Assembly: GCA_025024175.1 (NCBI GenBank)
Contig: QCXZ01000064.1
Span: 6,014,001-6,078,000 of the forward strand
DNA length: 64,000 nucleotides
Reading direction: 5' to 3'
Origin: Rhyzopertha dominica
Lineage: Eukaryota > Arthropoda > Insecta > Coleoptera > Bostrichidae
Shown here: piece by piece, positions 12,801-38,880 of the stretch
How positions within the stretch are numbered: position 1 is the first letter of the stretch
How the letters are laid out: each line of letters begins with the position of its first letter
The notes under the pieces: model-generated
Told to the model about the DNA's origin: nothing
Databases searched by the model: none
The model's input: the letters and a program-made list of their open reading frames with translations, nothing else
Translations under genes and position numbers: made by a program

Positions 12801-13974
12801 TAAAGCCTGTTACAGGCAAGCCATGAAAGCTAGACTAAAATAAATAAATTTGTTTAAAACTGTAACACCTTGGTCATTAAAATTTTATAAACCTCTAAAA
12901 TTTCGAAAACGTTTAATTTTGGTGATTTGTTGCAAAACTGTAAGAGCTTACATTATCCAAACTGGTACAGTACTTATTAAATAATAAATGATTGGCCAAG
13001 GAAGAATTTGTCCTAACTGCATCACTGTTCTTATATTTTTTGAAATTGTTTGAGGTGCTTCTTATCTTTAACCATTAAAGATCTCCATGTATGTCCCACA
13101 TAAATTGCTGTATAATCATTGTAAGAAAAACTGTAAACAGCAAAGATTTAAGTGTTGAATTTTATCTTTGTTATGAATACAGACAAAAATAATTTGGTGA
13201 TATTTGCTGCAACTGGACCAACAAACATAAGTGAAAGCCATTTTTTTCTTTTTTGATCTAAAACAATGGTATTCAAAGATAACTTAAATTTTGTAAGCAT
13301 TTAAGATACAATTTTTCTATTAAATAATTTGGAAAGTTATTGTTATAATCAATTTGTAAAATAACGCCAAATTCTTTTTCAACTGCCATACAGAAAACAG
13401 GTAATTTACAAAGGCTATTAAATAAAAAATGAAAAACAGCTAATTTATGTTGGTAAGGATGGAAAAAAATTACAAGAAATATATCTGTATACACATTGGT
13501 TTTGTAAAAATTTCAAAAGTAAAATGTGGATAAGATTCGTTACGTTTAATTAACAAATCCAGGAAAGAGATGCCGTTGTTTATCCCCTTTTCATGACTGA
13601 AATTTATAGATGGATGTAATGAATTAATAAAAAAATAAAATTAATGAGATCCACTTGTTTTCCTTTAAAAGAGCATAAAATATCATTTACCCAACGAAAC
13701 CAAAAATGAACATTAGACATAAGGCAGGTATTTTTAGATAAAACTTTTTCAAGTTTATTCATAAACAGTTTTGCCAAAATAGGCCTCAGGGAAGAACACT
13801 GCTCATCCTGGAGTTTGTACAAAATTTTGATTAAAAGAAAAGAAATTTTGATTTAAGACAAATTTAGTTAACAAAATAATTTATATTATATCAAGACAAC
13901 ACATTGATGGATCAGTTCACTGTTTTCAATTTTTATCTATTTTCTCACTTCAATATTACCAACTTACCTTGTAG
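9841..13974 (+). other. Probable 4.1-kb first intron
   Basis: No coding exon recognised. It contains a lone CACCCTGTAT transposon terminus at 11391-11400, an AT-rich repeat-like block at 12600-12840 and the Penelope relic listed separately. The acceptor TTACCTTGTAG ends at 13974. Confidence 0.35.
12980..13840 (-). mobile_element. Penelope-like element relic (RT plus GIY-YIG)
   Basis: Minus-strand pieces match the Penelope reverse transcriptase order: SLRPILAKLFMNKLEK near 13790, the palm FRWVNDIL (family FRYVDD, so the second catalytic-core Asp is replaced by Asn here) near 13700, INNGISFLDLLIKRN near 13570, and HPYQHKLAVFHFLFN near 13450. Further on (about 13120-13050) a remnant reads YIYVGHTWRSL, the GIY-YIG endonuclease core. 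Frames are broken, so it is inactive. Confidence 0.7.
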
Positions 13975-14981
13975 ATGTCCAGATGGTTTAGGCTTGCCCT
14001 GTTCGTTGCCATAATTGGTGTATCCAAGGCACATGGCCTGATAAAATTGATTATACTTGCGGCACTAGGATTGGCAGGTTTGTGGATGGTCCATACGCTG
14101 GCTCAGGACTATCAGAGCATTACAGCCTCACATGGTGGCAACAGCAGAGAAGGAATCGAGACAGAACAGAAATTCTACGCAAAAAGGTCAATTAACGGTC
14201 AGTATGGTTACGGAAATGACGCAGGGGAACTTCAGGTGAGAAAAATGCAGGTTCCTGTAAAGTCAGAAGCACTGCTGATTTTTTTTTGAAGATGCCAAAG
14301 ATTGATTGGGAAAGGGTACTGTCACGCGACCCAGCAAGTTGTGCAAGGAGCTTCATCTGTCAGTTAGAAGCGCAACCTGATGAACAGCTGTCAACCGAAG
14401 AAATGAATATACTGAATCTGATAAGGTAAAGCTTCAGAAAGAATTAATGATAATAATAATTTATTGGTGCATAAAAAGATGCTTTGCACAAGTCAGGGCA
14501 TTCACAGCTAAGTTGTTCAAATATATCACATCTAAAATACTTGTTACAATTCCTAAAACAGCACGATCAGTTTAAAATATTCGTCAGTATCATAAAGTGT
14601 ACTCTCATGTAGAATTTTTTTTAATATATTGTTTAAAATTATTATAGGACATATATTTTACAGAATTACAGAACTGACACGAGAAATGTTTTAACCTTCA
14701 AACCGTAATGACAGGTTTTCACAGCCTATTGTTTTAATAAAAAAAAACAAAAAAAAAGATACATACCGATTTTCTGTTTGCACACCAATAATTCAAAGTT
14801 TTGATGTCTTCTTTTCAGGCATTCTTCTGAGAAAGATTCTTGGGCTAGCAAACAGCTCCAGAACGCTCTGAAGAATGGAAGCAAAGTCAGCAGTCCAGTG
14901 GAATGCAGAAAATTGTACAAATTTTGTCCATACTCCAGCAGAATGATGATGAATCTTTTAAAATTCTTTGGTGGGAGATAA
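13975..14981 (+). CDS. Small secreted or membrane arthropod protein, four cysteines
   Basis: Three coding exons, 13975-14235, 14292-14425 and 14819-14981, join to 558 nt and 185 aa. The N-terminus MSRWFRLALFVAIIGVSKAHG is signal-peptide-like and is followed by a second hydrophobic run LIKLIILAALGLAGLWMV (about 22-39). The C-terminal half has DPASCARSFICQL, LSTEEMNILNLI and ECRKLYKFCPYSS: four cysteines that could form two disulfides. I know this spacing from uncharacterised arthropod secreted proteins but cannot name a function. The ATG follows the acceptor directly, so a 5' non-coding exon is expected; 9790-9840 fits. An alternative reading through the 56-nt intron gives only a short frame ending at 14289. 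Confidence 0.7.
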
Positions 14982-15219
14982 AAACCACAAATCGAGTAAT
15001 ATTGTACAATTTTTATTATATTAGGTGCTATTAAGTTTTTATTTATACCACATTTTGTATTGTTTTTATACTAAATAATAATACCACCACAATGAGTTTT
15101 CCTTGTCTTTTAAACCCATACAAAATAGTTACAACCTAGTTTTCGAGAATAAATAACATAAATTATATAAATAGCGTTCATGTTGGTGATTCTAAATACT
15201 GTTTGTTGTCACTGGTCAT

Positions 15220-20093
<4,874 letters not shown>

Positions 20094-21593
20094 TTTGCTT
20101 TCCTTCTTATCGACAGCAAGCTAAATAGGTCAACAATGTGTCCTAATAATGTTCTTGGCAAACGCCATGCGTTGCGTCAACATATGAACTACTCTTGGGT
20201 GATTTGACCTACGATTAGTTAGAATAGCCCGAAATGTCATTAAGGGGCGTAGGATGTTGCAAGAACAACGGGGAAACCCCTTTTTGTTACAATCACTACA
20301 TATACTCGTATTAGAGTAATGCAATTTAAATCCCAACCCAACCTTAAAGATTAGAGAGCTGTCAGTTATTAGACTCTGTTACACAAAACACAATTACTTA
20401 GGGAAAACTTAAGACACTAAAATTGTTAGGTATAATAGCCATTGTAAGGCAAAAATATGTTCTCTTTGTCTAACTCATTGGGCACATGAATTGCGATACT
20501 GTAATATGTTTTGTTTGCTATTGTTAAGATTTTGTTGGAAAATAGATAAATTCGCTTGGTAAGAAATTAAAACAACAGTTGAATAATATTTAATTATAAT
20601 TACTGTGTATAATACAAAAAAATATTGTATAATGTGTCTATATTGTATAAACAATGCCATTATCCTTGCATAAATATCTAACTTTGTAAAAATCCTGCAT
20701 TAACATTCAACAGAATATCAAATAACCAATATAATTCATTGGGAGACAATGACTTTGAAAAAAAAAGACAATCACTTGTTTTAAAATAATAAAGCAACAG
20801 GAATGTGAAAAAAAGCAGAGCCATCAAGAGAAACTTTCTTAAAATTAATATCGATATCTGGAATCATCATTGTTTTAACTGTGCGTTATATTTATTATTT
20901 ATTTAAAGTGTAACGAGAAAAAGCTTTGACGATGACGCGGAAACACGAGATGAAGTCGGAAAGTATAAAAGAAGACAAACTGAATCTCGAGGCGGATAAT
21001 AATTACAACCTAAGAAATGGCAACCCGAAATAATACTAATCATCGAGAACGACCGAAAGAACAGAAACGTGAAAATTGTTCCATCAAGGGTGGGAGAAAA
21101 CGTCTGAAGGGAAGTGGATGCAGCCTTGTGTCAGAAATATGCAACAAATGATAAATTTTGCAATGTTCGACAGCACTGTCAGATATTTAAAAATTTTTTC
21201 GTAAAATTGTCAACGCCATTTAAATCTCAATTTGTCGAAAAAGAATTTGGCAATGTTGCTTAAAATAAAAAAGATCGATATTAATAATGCCAAGTGTTCA
21301 TAAAAATTTCAAAAAAGAGAATGTTATGAAAATTCCCTAGATCTAGGTAATTTTCCGAAACTTGGCAACACCGTTTAAAATTCAAAATTGGGCAAAACAA
21401 AAATCCCCATTTCTATGGAAAAATTCGTCAATCTGACAACACTGCCGAAATCTACCCTGCCCCATGACGTTCTCCCCCGATCATCGTAGGCGACGTCTCA
21501 GTCTGTGCGGTTCGGGCGTCCCACCGCTCCGGCCTAGTGGTAGTGCAGCTCCATGGTGTTGCACAGCCATTCGGTCGGAGGGTGGAGGTGGCC
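20094..21593. other. Region between Src42A stop and MARS1 start
   Basis: Both flanking genes are on the minus strand, so this holds the Src42A 3' UTR and the MARS1 promoter. No ORF of substance is seen. The MARS1 5' flank begins at 20094. Confidence 0.4.
21336..21447. repeat. Short dispersed repeat, copy 2
   Basis: Partner of 16091-16203, in the same orientation, within the putative Src42A 3' UTR. Confidence 0.5.
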
Positions 21594-31222
<9,629 letters not shown>

Positions 31223-31232
31223 AAAAATATTC

Positions 31233-32344
31233 CTAGTTAATACCACCATAACCGCAGTTCAAGACATTAGCGAACTGAATTTCGATCAAGTGCGACCGTT
31301 CAATAAAAATTTTTTGATGAGACTCTTTTTGGCAAGTAGTTTATCTTAAAATAATTGATAAGATACTGAAGGCGACACTTAAAGCAAAAAAAGGACGCAG
31401 GTATATCATCAGTAAAAATATCTATCCAAAATATAATACTCTTGTGTGTAAGAATATATGACTCAAATTGTACTACGGTCAAATTTTGAGGTATTCAGTA
31501 ATTTATTATACAGGGTGATTCATTACGTGTCATTTAGATTACTTCCAGTTAATTTTTGCCTTCCCAAAACATTGTAATTTATTTTACATTTTTCGTCAAA
31601 CTAACAAATATTTTCCATGAATTTAAAAATTCTTGATGCCATCTCTAGAATACCTCAACATTTTTATCTTGTGTACTTCTGCTAGTTTACGAATAGATAA
31701 ATAACGACGCCTAGCTATTGTTTTGGACAATAAAAACAAGTGTGGCCTCTTAATTTTCAATTGGGGCAGACTCCAAAACATTTTAATTACATTATCTCGA
31801 TCGCGAATTGGTTTGTGATAAAGACGACGATTACGCTGACCGACACGATTTTTGTAACACATTGTTTTTACAATGCTAATACCTTTCTAGTAATAGAAAA
31901 AGTATTCATAAAGCCCTAATAGGTCCACCTTTTAGTGGGCTCAGTAAACCCTTTTGTATTAACAGGCAGTAAATATCTTGATGGGATATCTAAATGGGGT
32001 GCATTTGAAAACAAAGGTAACCTAAAATGGTATGATGTAATATTAAAATTGTTCCTTATTCAGTCTTCTTTTGTTTTGAATTGATTGATTCTGTCAAGTA
32101 CCTTATTATTTCAATACAGGAAACTTTGGTAAATTAGAGACGACATAGTCATCGAAAAATCGGAAAAGCTGGCCAAAAGATGGTGTTACTGGAANTCCAT
32201 AATTTGTAGCAGTGTAATGNACTTTTCGACCTTGCCGATTAAGATACTGAAATTAAATTTTCAAAACTCAAAATGGCAGATTCAATATCGCGAACGAATT
32301 TCCGTAAGTCATACAATATTTTTGGAACTGGGTATTTGATTATA
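31233..32344. other. Gene-poor stretch with transposon traces
   Basis: A TATACAGGGTG terminus lies at 31507-31517. An 79-codon minus frame (31862-31623; RNRRLYHKPIRDRDNVI, IARRRYLSIRKLAEVHKIK) is unrecognised. It faces that terminus, so it may be mariner-derived. No Src42A SH3 exon is visible. Confidence 0.35.
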
Positions 32345-33379
32345 TTATACAGGGCACAAAATATGATAATTTTGTTATTGGTAATTTTCCGAAAAACGCT
32401 TCATTAAAAAAATACAGAGTGTAAAAGTTAAAGTTTAAAAATCGTTTTTTTACAATATAATCCACAGTTTTGGAGGTATCGAGTTGAAACTTGGTGCGAG
32501 TTTGTAGTATTTACATCTAAGTGTACCCCTAAATTATTATTAACATTACTGTAAAAACAAATGAATATCGAGGNGGTTTGTAACTTTCTAACCCCCCTCA
32601 ACTTTACTTGGCGTACGCCCATGAGACCAGCGGATTTCTTTTCTAGTACAAAACTTCATTGTCAGTTTTTTTTGGCTCTTGCAATTTTTAGACAAAAAGC
32701 TTAGATTAAGAAATAAACGCCGTTTTGTGAAACTTTCCACCCTGCATATTAGTAATAAACGTCTTTTTTCAAGGCTACTTAGAAAATTTGTTAACTATTG
32801 GTTTGAGCATTAAATTAAAAACACATAAACGACAAAAATGTTTAAAAAAACACAAAATTTGAGCTCCAATATGGCAATATTTTGGCTTTACATGCTACAC
32901 TGGAAAATGTATCAATAATATTAATCATTTACGAGACGAAAATCATTATTATCAAGAGACAAGGTAGAAAGTTTATCCCTGAATCTAAGCATTTTGTCTA
33001 AAAATTACAAGAGACTAAAAAACCTGACAATGAAATTTTGTACTAGAAAAAAAATCTGCTGGTCTCGTGGGCGTACGTCAAGAAAAGTTGGGGGGGGTTA
33101 GAAAGTTACAAACCCCCGATATTCATTTGTTTTTAAAGTAATATTAATAACAATTTAGAGATACACTTAGATGTAAATACTACAAACTCCTACCAAATTT
33201 CAACTAGATACCTCCAAAACTGTAGATTGTATCGCAAGAAAACGATTTTTAAATATCAACTTTGACACCCTGTATTTTTTAAATGAAGCGTTTTTCAGAA
33301 ATTTTACACAAACAAAATCGTCATATTTTGGCCTCAAGGGTTAACGGGATGTCCTACTAATTTGCAACGCCCTGTATAG
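32345..33379. mobile_element. Fold-back element with arms of about 450 bp
   Basis: The left arm (about 32345-32790) and right arm (about 32900-33379) are inverted copies. Shared blocks include TTTTGTTATTGGTAA-type, TTCATTTGTTTTTA-type, GTAGTATTTACATCTAAGTG and ATGAGACCAGCGGAT against its inverse. Ends are TATACAGGGC and GCCCTGTATA. No ORF is supported. Half of the same element recurs at 37297-37690. Confidence 0.8.
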
Positions 33380-33689
33380 TCGATATACGGGGTTAAAAAA
33401 CTTGTTTGTGTTTTCAATAAATTTTTAATAGTATCGTTCTATACGCGGTTTGTCTGGTGTAACAAAAAAAAACCTTACGTGTAACAAGTATTTTTGGCTA
33501 TTTTCAGGTGTAGATAGGTTCATTCTATTACAATATGCTACTAAGCTTTGTCATCGAAAAAAATTTTTTTGTTGGTCAGTGTTATACTTCGTGACTTAAT
33601 GTTAAATCAAGTGCGATTTTGTGTGTGTTTTTTTGCGTTTCTTGTGCTGCGTTTATTTAAGTTTTTCATTTTTACGTCACATACAAAGA

Positions 33690-33790
33690 AATATTTCGGT
33701 ATAAATTTATAAACATCACTGGACCGAGAATAGAACCCTGTGGTATGCCACTTTTAATACCCTCGAATGAGGAGTGATTATCACCCATCT
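33690..33790 (-). mobile_element. Jockey-type RT fragment
   Basis: Minus reading gives FEGIKSGIPQGSILGPVMFI, the conserved RT block before the catalytic Asp pair. The rest is missing. Confidence 0.7.
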
Positions 33791-34541
33791 TTTTGATTAC
33801 AACTTACCCAACACGCCATGTACATCCGCAAATCGCAATTTCTCCCGTCGATTGTTCTGGAACTGTACATAATCTCAAAGAACAAGAAGTCGGTCGCAAA
33901 CCAGCTTTTTTATCTCAGGAATGATGGCGCCAATTTTCTGATTCTCATTTTGTAATCGCAACGACCGTTGGCTACGTTGCCGTACGTTCACTTTTAAAGA
34001 AAACTCGTTCGCACTGTGCGATGCATCACATCAGCAGTTAAGGCATCAAATGTTTTCGTACATTAAGGAGCTGTTTGACGGTTCCTTTTAGAACAAATAT
34101 GAAATCTCACATCCACGACTTTTTGGACGAAATACCAAAAACGTAGCTGGCAACACTGAAAGGAGTTTCCAAATGCCTTAGGGAAGGAGCTACGTGCATG
34201 GGTTGTCAATACATCGACGGATGTGAATGTACGAATTATGGGAATTTTTCTCTTGTATACGGATGCACTCAGTAGCATCTTACACAATGGTCTGCTAACA
34301 TCCAAGGAATTACTCCAAAACCATTGAATTTATTTATTCTCCGTGCAGTAGTTCTATAACAATAATACCATAATGTAATAAAATAATCACGAGATTTTCT
34401 TTCCGACATCGATTTTTAACCGACAAAATACTTTTTATCTTTATTTGTCAGTGCATTTAGCTGAAATAATCCAACTAAAATCAATGTCAAACGTGTTTTT
34501 AAATAGAAAATCTGTATTATTAGTTTGTTCTCCAACATGTT
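33791..34541. other. No gene seen
   Basis: Includes an open minus frame (34305-34063) with no recognisable motif. Probably old repeat sequence. Confidence 0.3.
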
Positions 34542-34925
34542 TTGCGCATTCACAAAAACGGTGACAAACATTTGGTTGCGAATTACCACCCTATCGGAAA
34601 GCTATGTATCTTCAGTAAAGTCTTCGAACTTCTTAGTGCACACGTAATATTTTTGGACTTGAAATCATCCATTCTTACAGAACAACAAGGCTTCTTTTCT
34701 CAACGTTGTGCCGAAACAAATCTTACAGAATATTGCAACTTTATTTTAAATTCTATGGATAAACAGATTCAAGTAGATTCTGTTTATACAGATTTCAGCA
34801 AGGCTTTTGACAAAATTGACCTCTGTATTTTAATTCACAAACTGTCAAAAATAGGTGTGCACGGAGCTTTGTTAAGATGGTTATCATCATATTATGTCAA
34901 CTTCAGAACATCGATAATATCGATA
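34542..34925 (+). mobile_element. Jockey-like RT fragment
   Basis: Open + frame with the fingers and first palm motif: NYHPIGKLCIFSKVFELL, SSILTEQQGFFSQRCAETNL and DSVYTDFSKAFDKID, ending RWLSSYYVNFRTSII. The catalytic YADD part is absent downstream, so it is 3' truncated. Confidence 0.8.
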
Positions 34926-35044
34926 AATGGTTTTTAAATTATCGCTTTACTGGGTTTTGTTTTGAAGATAAGTAATATTTCTGACTGCATACTATTTCAA
35001 AACGACCTATGTCAAATCTATAATTACTGTAAAATTAACATACT

Positions 35045-35856
35045 TTACTGTATTTTTGTAATCACATAGTGCGCCAAAATCCACCGATAACGGTCGCCAT
35101 CGACGGTTTCGCCTTCACGAAAGAAAAATGGTCCGATGATGGTTTTGGCGCTAACGCCGGCCCAAACAGTGACCTTCTGGTCATGCAATGTCTTCTCGAG
35201 GATAATGTGAGGATTGTCTGTGCCCCAGAATCGACAGTTTTGTTTGTTCACTCCGCCAGAGAGATGGAAATGGACCTCGTCCGTGAACAAAATTTGATTC
35301 CAAAACTCGGAATCAACGTGGGCAATTCGAACCACGCTTTTTCCGCATTCCAAGCGACGGGGCTCGTCTGTAGGCAATAATCGTTGAGTAATGTGCACTT
35401 TGTAAGGAAACATGTGAAGATCTTCCTTTAAAATCCTCCTAAGAGAGGTTCCTTTGATGTTTAGCTGCTGGGCACGGTGACGATACGACACATTTGGGCT
35501 TCTCAAAACACTCTGCTTGACAGTTTCAACAATTTCATTGGAGCGTCTTTTACGAACTGAGACGCGTCGATTATTTGCCACAGACCACAATTCTTCGAAA
35601 TTTTTAGTCACATTGCGTAGGGTGTTATCAGAAGGCGGTATTTTCGACGGTATGCACGTTGAGCAAGCACAATTGAACGACCATTTTCCAAATACATGGT
35701 CACAATTTCCACGTGTTCTTTAGGTGTAAAGTTATTCATGGTTAAAATTGTACTGAAATGACGTTTCCAAATTATTTTTTCTCAAGTCATACCGACAATG
35801 GATAACAAAGTTATTCAATATTTCCATACCGAAGCTCGAGATGGCGCACCCTGTAT
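35045..35856 (-). mobile_element. DD41D-type mariner, truncated
   Basis: The minus-strand transposase starts near 35740 (MNNFTPKEHVEIVTMYLENG), shifts frame, and continues from 35611 with helix-turn-helix (SYRHRAQQLNIKGTSLRRIL), QILFTDEVHFHLSG (first catalytic Asp) and KVTVWAGVSAKTIIGPFF. The later catalytic blocks are missing. The right end is CACCCTGTAT at 35847-35856; no left end is seen. Confidence 0.8.
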
Positions 35857-35964
35857 GTAGTTTATATATTGCACAATTCTTTATAGTTTTTTATTCAATT
35901 CGAGGATATTGATTTATGTATATATTTTTTCTTTTTTTTTCCGTAGATTATCCTTATATCATTT

Positions 35965-36057
35965 AAAATGCATGTCTATGCATAATGGCAGCTAGGTGGC
36001 TACATCATCTTGTCAGTGTAATGCTGACAGATGGCACTGCCATCCAAATTTCTACTT
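35965..36057 (+). mobile_element. Short copy of the 25-kb composite element
   Basis: Begins AAAATGCATGTCTATGC and jumps directly to GCAGCTAGGTGGCT...GCCATCC...CTACTT, the right end of the 25113 element. It is flanked by ATATCATTT on both sides (35956-35964 and 36058-36066; the match extends to 12 nt if the element's terminal CTT is counted). Confidence 0.7.
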
Positions 36058-36066
36058 ATATCATTT

Positions 36067-36887
36067 AACTATGCTGTTTTGTTTAGCATGTTTCTTCTTG
36101 CTAATATAGATAGATTTATTAGTTTTGTACAAACTAAATTGTAATATTCACGGTTGGTTATTCTTACGTTTAGTATAATTATAATTATAAATAGAAGCAA
36201 GGGAGAAAATACGATTCCTAAACAGACAATCAATTAACTAGACATGGTTATTTTAGATTAGCAGTAAATCTGACGGTTTCAAGTAGATTAACGATGGTAT
36301 CACTAACATTACCGGATAAATCCAGACACCTCTCTATACAGTAAATCCTAAAATAAACGTTTGTTATCTTTGAATAAGTGCAACAAAATTTACCAACGTC
36401 ATCCTTAAAAGCGTTCGTAACAATGGAGTCTAATAACCCAATTTAATACGACCAGTGACGTAACTCCAAATTAAACTATCTAATAAGCTGCTGAGTTTTC
36501 AGCTGCCTTGAAATCACTGCTTCATTATTGGCAAAGCAACGGTAATATGTGAAGGTCAGATTCTTTATCACCTGGTGGCTTACATAAAACTAGTCTGTTG
36601 ATTTTTTTGTGAATGTGCTTCATAAATATACAAATATGGTTGCCACCAACTGGCATCTAAATCCGATGATTTGCCTTGCTCTATTACTGTAGATTTTTAC
36701 TGGGTTTTGAATCCAAAATTGGATTAATTGGTCCTGTATGAAAAAAAGGGGAATGAAACATTTTATCAACACAATGACAAGCAAGCTATACTTTTCAGTA
36801 ACGTGTAAAATTAACAAAAATTCTAGCCGTATTAAATGTTTTGGTAACGAACACATTATTAAATTTTTATCTTTGGGTCAATATAAA
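36067..36887. other. No gene seen
   Basis: AT-rich. One minus ORF (36856-36620) lacks coding signs. Confidence 0.3.
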
Positions 36888-38880
36888 TATTAATTTTTTA
36901 TTTATATATGATTTTTTTTGTTTATATTTCTCCAATAATTAATATAGTTATTTGTATTTCAGCGACGTTTTCTTATATTTAAAAATTACAAAATATATAT
37001 CTTTGATAATCAACCATTGTAAATATGATAAAATCTAAAATAATTATAATAATTTAGTTACCTATATTATTTGTATCGCATGTATTATTTATTTTTGAAT
37101 CAATTTCGTTTATTTTCACTTTCTTAGTTCAAAATACGCAATAGCAAAATAATTATTTTTGGTTTGTCTGGTTCAATTGTAAGCTACATGGTGGTTTTTA
37201 TACACTGTTTCCAGATTTTTAATCATTTTCTTTGATGGGTTCTTTATATTCTCTATTATTATTTATTTATACGTCTGTGCTAGAAAATAACTGTTNTATA
37301 CAGGGTGTTGCAAATTAGTAGGTCATCCCGTTAACCCTAGATTCTTGAAGCCAAAATATGACGATTTTGTTATTGGTAAATTTCTGAAAAACGATTCATT
37401 TAAAAAATATAGGGTGTCAAAGTTGAAATTTAAAAATCGTTTAGTAGTATTTACATCTAAATGTACCCCTAAATTATTGTCAAAATTACTATAAAAGCAA
37501 ATGAATATCGGGGGGGGGTTGTAACTTTCTATCCCCCCAACTTTTTTTGACGTATGCCCATGAGACAAGTACAAAACTTCATTGTCAGTTTTTTTGGTCT
37601 CTTGTAATTTTTAAACAAAATGCTTAGATTCAGAGATAAACGCTGTTTTGTGAAACTTTGCGCCTTGCCTATTAGTAATAAATGTCTTTTTTTTGTGTGT
37701 TGTTCTGTTGCTATTATTTTAATATTATCATGGTTGAAATGATGTTCGTTTTCGATTTCGTGTTTTCTTAATGCAGTTTGTTGAATGTAGTTTAATTCTG
37801 TCTTTTAAATATTGTTTTGTTTGTCCAATGTAAATTTTATCACAGTTGTTACATGGCATCTTATAAATGGTATGTATTATTTGTTCTTTTGCTGTTTTTG
37901 TTTTAAGCTTAATGAAAAATTGTTTTGTGCTTTCGGACAATTTTGGAATGTGAGATATAGATATGGATGTGTTATTTTTTATAGGTTGTTGTGTTCATTT
38001 ATGTTTGTTATATATATTTATTATGATTAATTTTGTAATAATTTGTTGTGATCTCTGATCAATGTCAAGTCTAGATAATTTATTGTGTTACTTTCTTCTA
38101 TTTCAATAGTAAACTGGATTTTGTTATGAAAATTATTAAAATATTTGGATACATCATTGGTTTTATTATTAGGAATTATTTAGAATAAGTCGTCGACATA
38201 ACTTGTCTAAAAATGTATATAGNTTATTTNGTCCAGTTGTTTCTTCNAGATCTTCCGTGTACAATAGTGCAATAGTGCCAGATATTGAACTGAAAATAAT
38301 TTGTATGGTAAATTTAAATGCTTCAATTAATTCGTCTTTTGAAATTGTAAATTCTTTGATTTTATTCTAATTTTTGTTAATTAAGGTTCTATTTCTGTAA
38401 CAGATATGTTAGTAGTGGTTTTTATTTTCAAATTCAAAAGAATTTTTATATAGTATTTGTTTTTGTCTGTTATGCTACTGAATATAATGTTACTTATGAA
38501 TTTTGATACTACTACATAAAACAGTATTATTTACCACATATAAATAAACAATAAATAATATAAATAACTCAACAAAGAAAAAGATAAATTAAAAATCTTA
38601 ACATAACTTAGAATTAAACGAATTGACAGTGATACTTTACAAACCAAAAATAAACAATATATGTGATACAAATAATACAGGTAACTAAATTATTTTAGAA
38701 TTCATTATATTTACAATGTTTGATTATCAAAGATATATATTTTGTAATTTTTAGATTTGTACATAAATATAAAAAAATAAAGCTTGAAAAAGGTTGACGT
38801 AATCCCTCGAAACTGACTATATTAATTATTGGAGAAATACCACCAAGAAAAAAAATCATATATTATTAATTTTGTGTAAT
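36888..38880 (-). mobile_element. Penelope-like element flanked by inverted copies
   Basis: Minus-strand RT remnants: SYVDDLF with PNNKTNDVSKYFNNFHNKI and IEIEESNTINYLDLTLIRD (about 38200-38050). These are followed by the GIY-YIG endonuclease YKMPCNNCDKIYIGQTKQYL (about 37870-37810) and KTRNRKRTSFQ. This RT to GIY-YIG order defines Penelope-like elements. Left flank 36888-37130 and right flank about 38640-38880 are inverted copies sharing ATATATGATTTTTTT, CCAATAATTAATATAG and ACAATGTTTGATTATCAAAG-type blocks. Stops show it is inactive. Confidence 0.75.
37297..37690 (+). repeat. Half copy of the 32-kb fold-back element
   Basis: Starts TATACAGGGTGTTGCAAATT and matches the inverse of the right arm ending at 33379: GTTAACGGGATG-type, TTTTGTTATTGGTAA and GTAGTATTTACATCTAA. 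It is inserted in the Penelope-like element, next to its GIY-YIG end. Confidence 0.7.

Noticed and set aside
31623..31862. 79-codon minus frame rich in Arg as a possible gene
   Set aside because: Faces a TACAGGGTG terminus; more likely a transposon remnant. No host-gene evidence.
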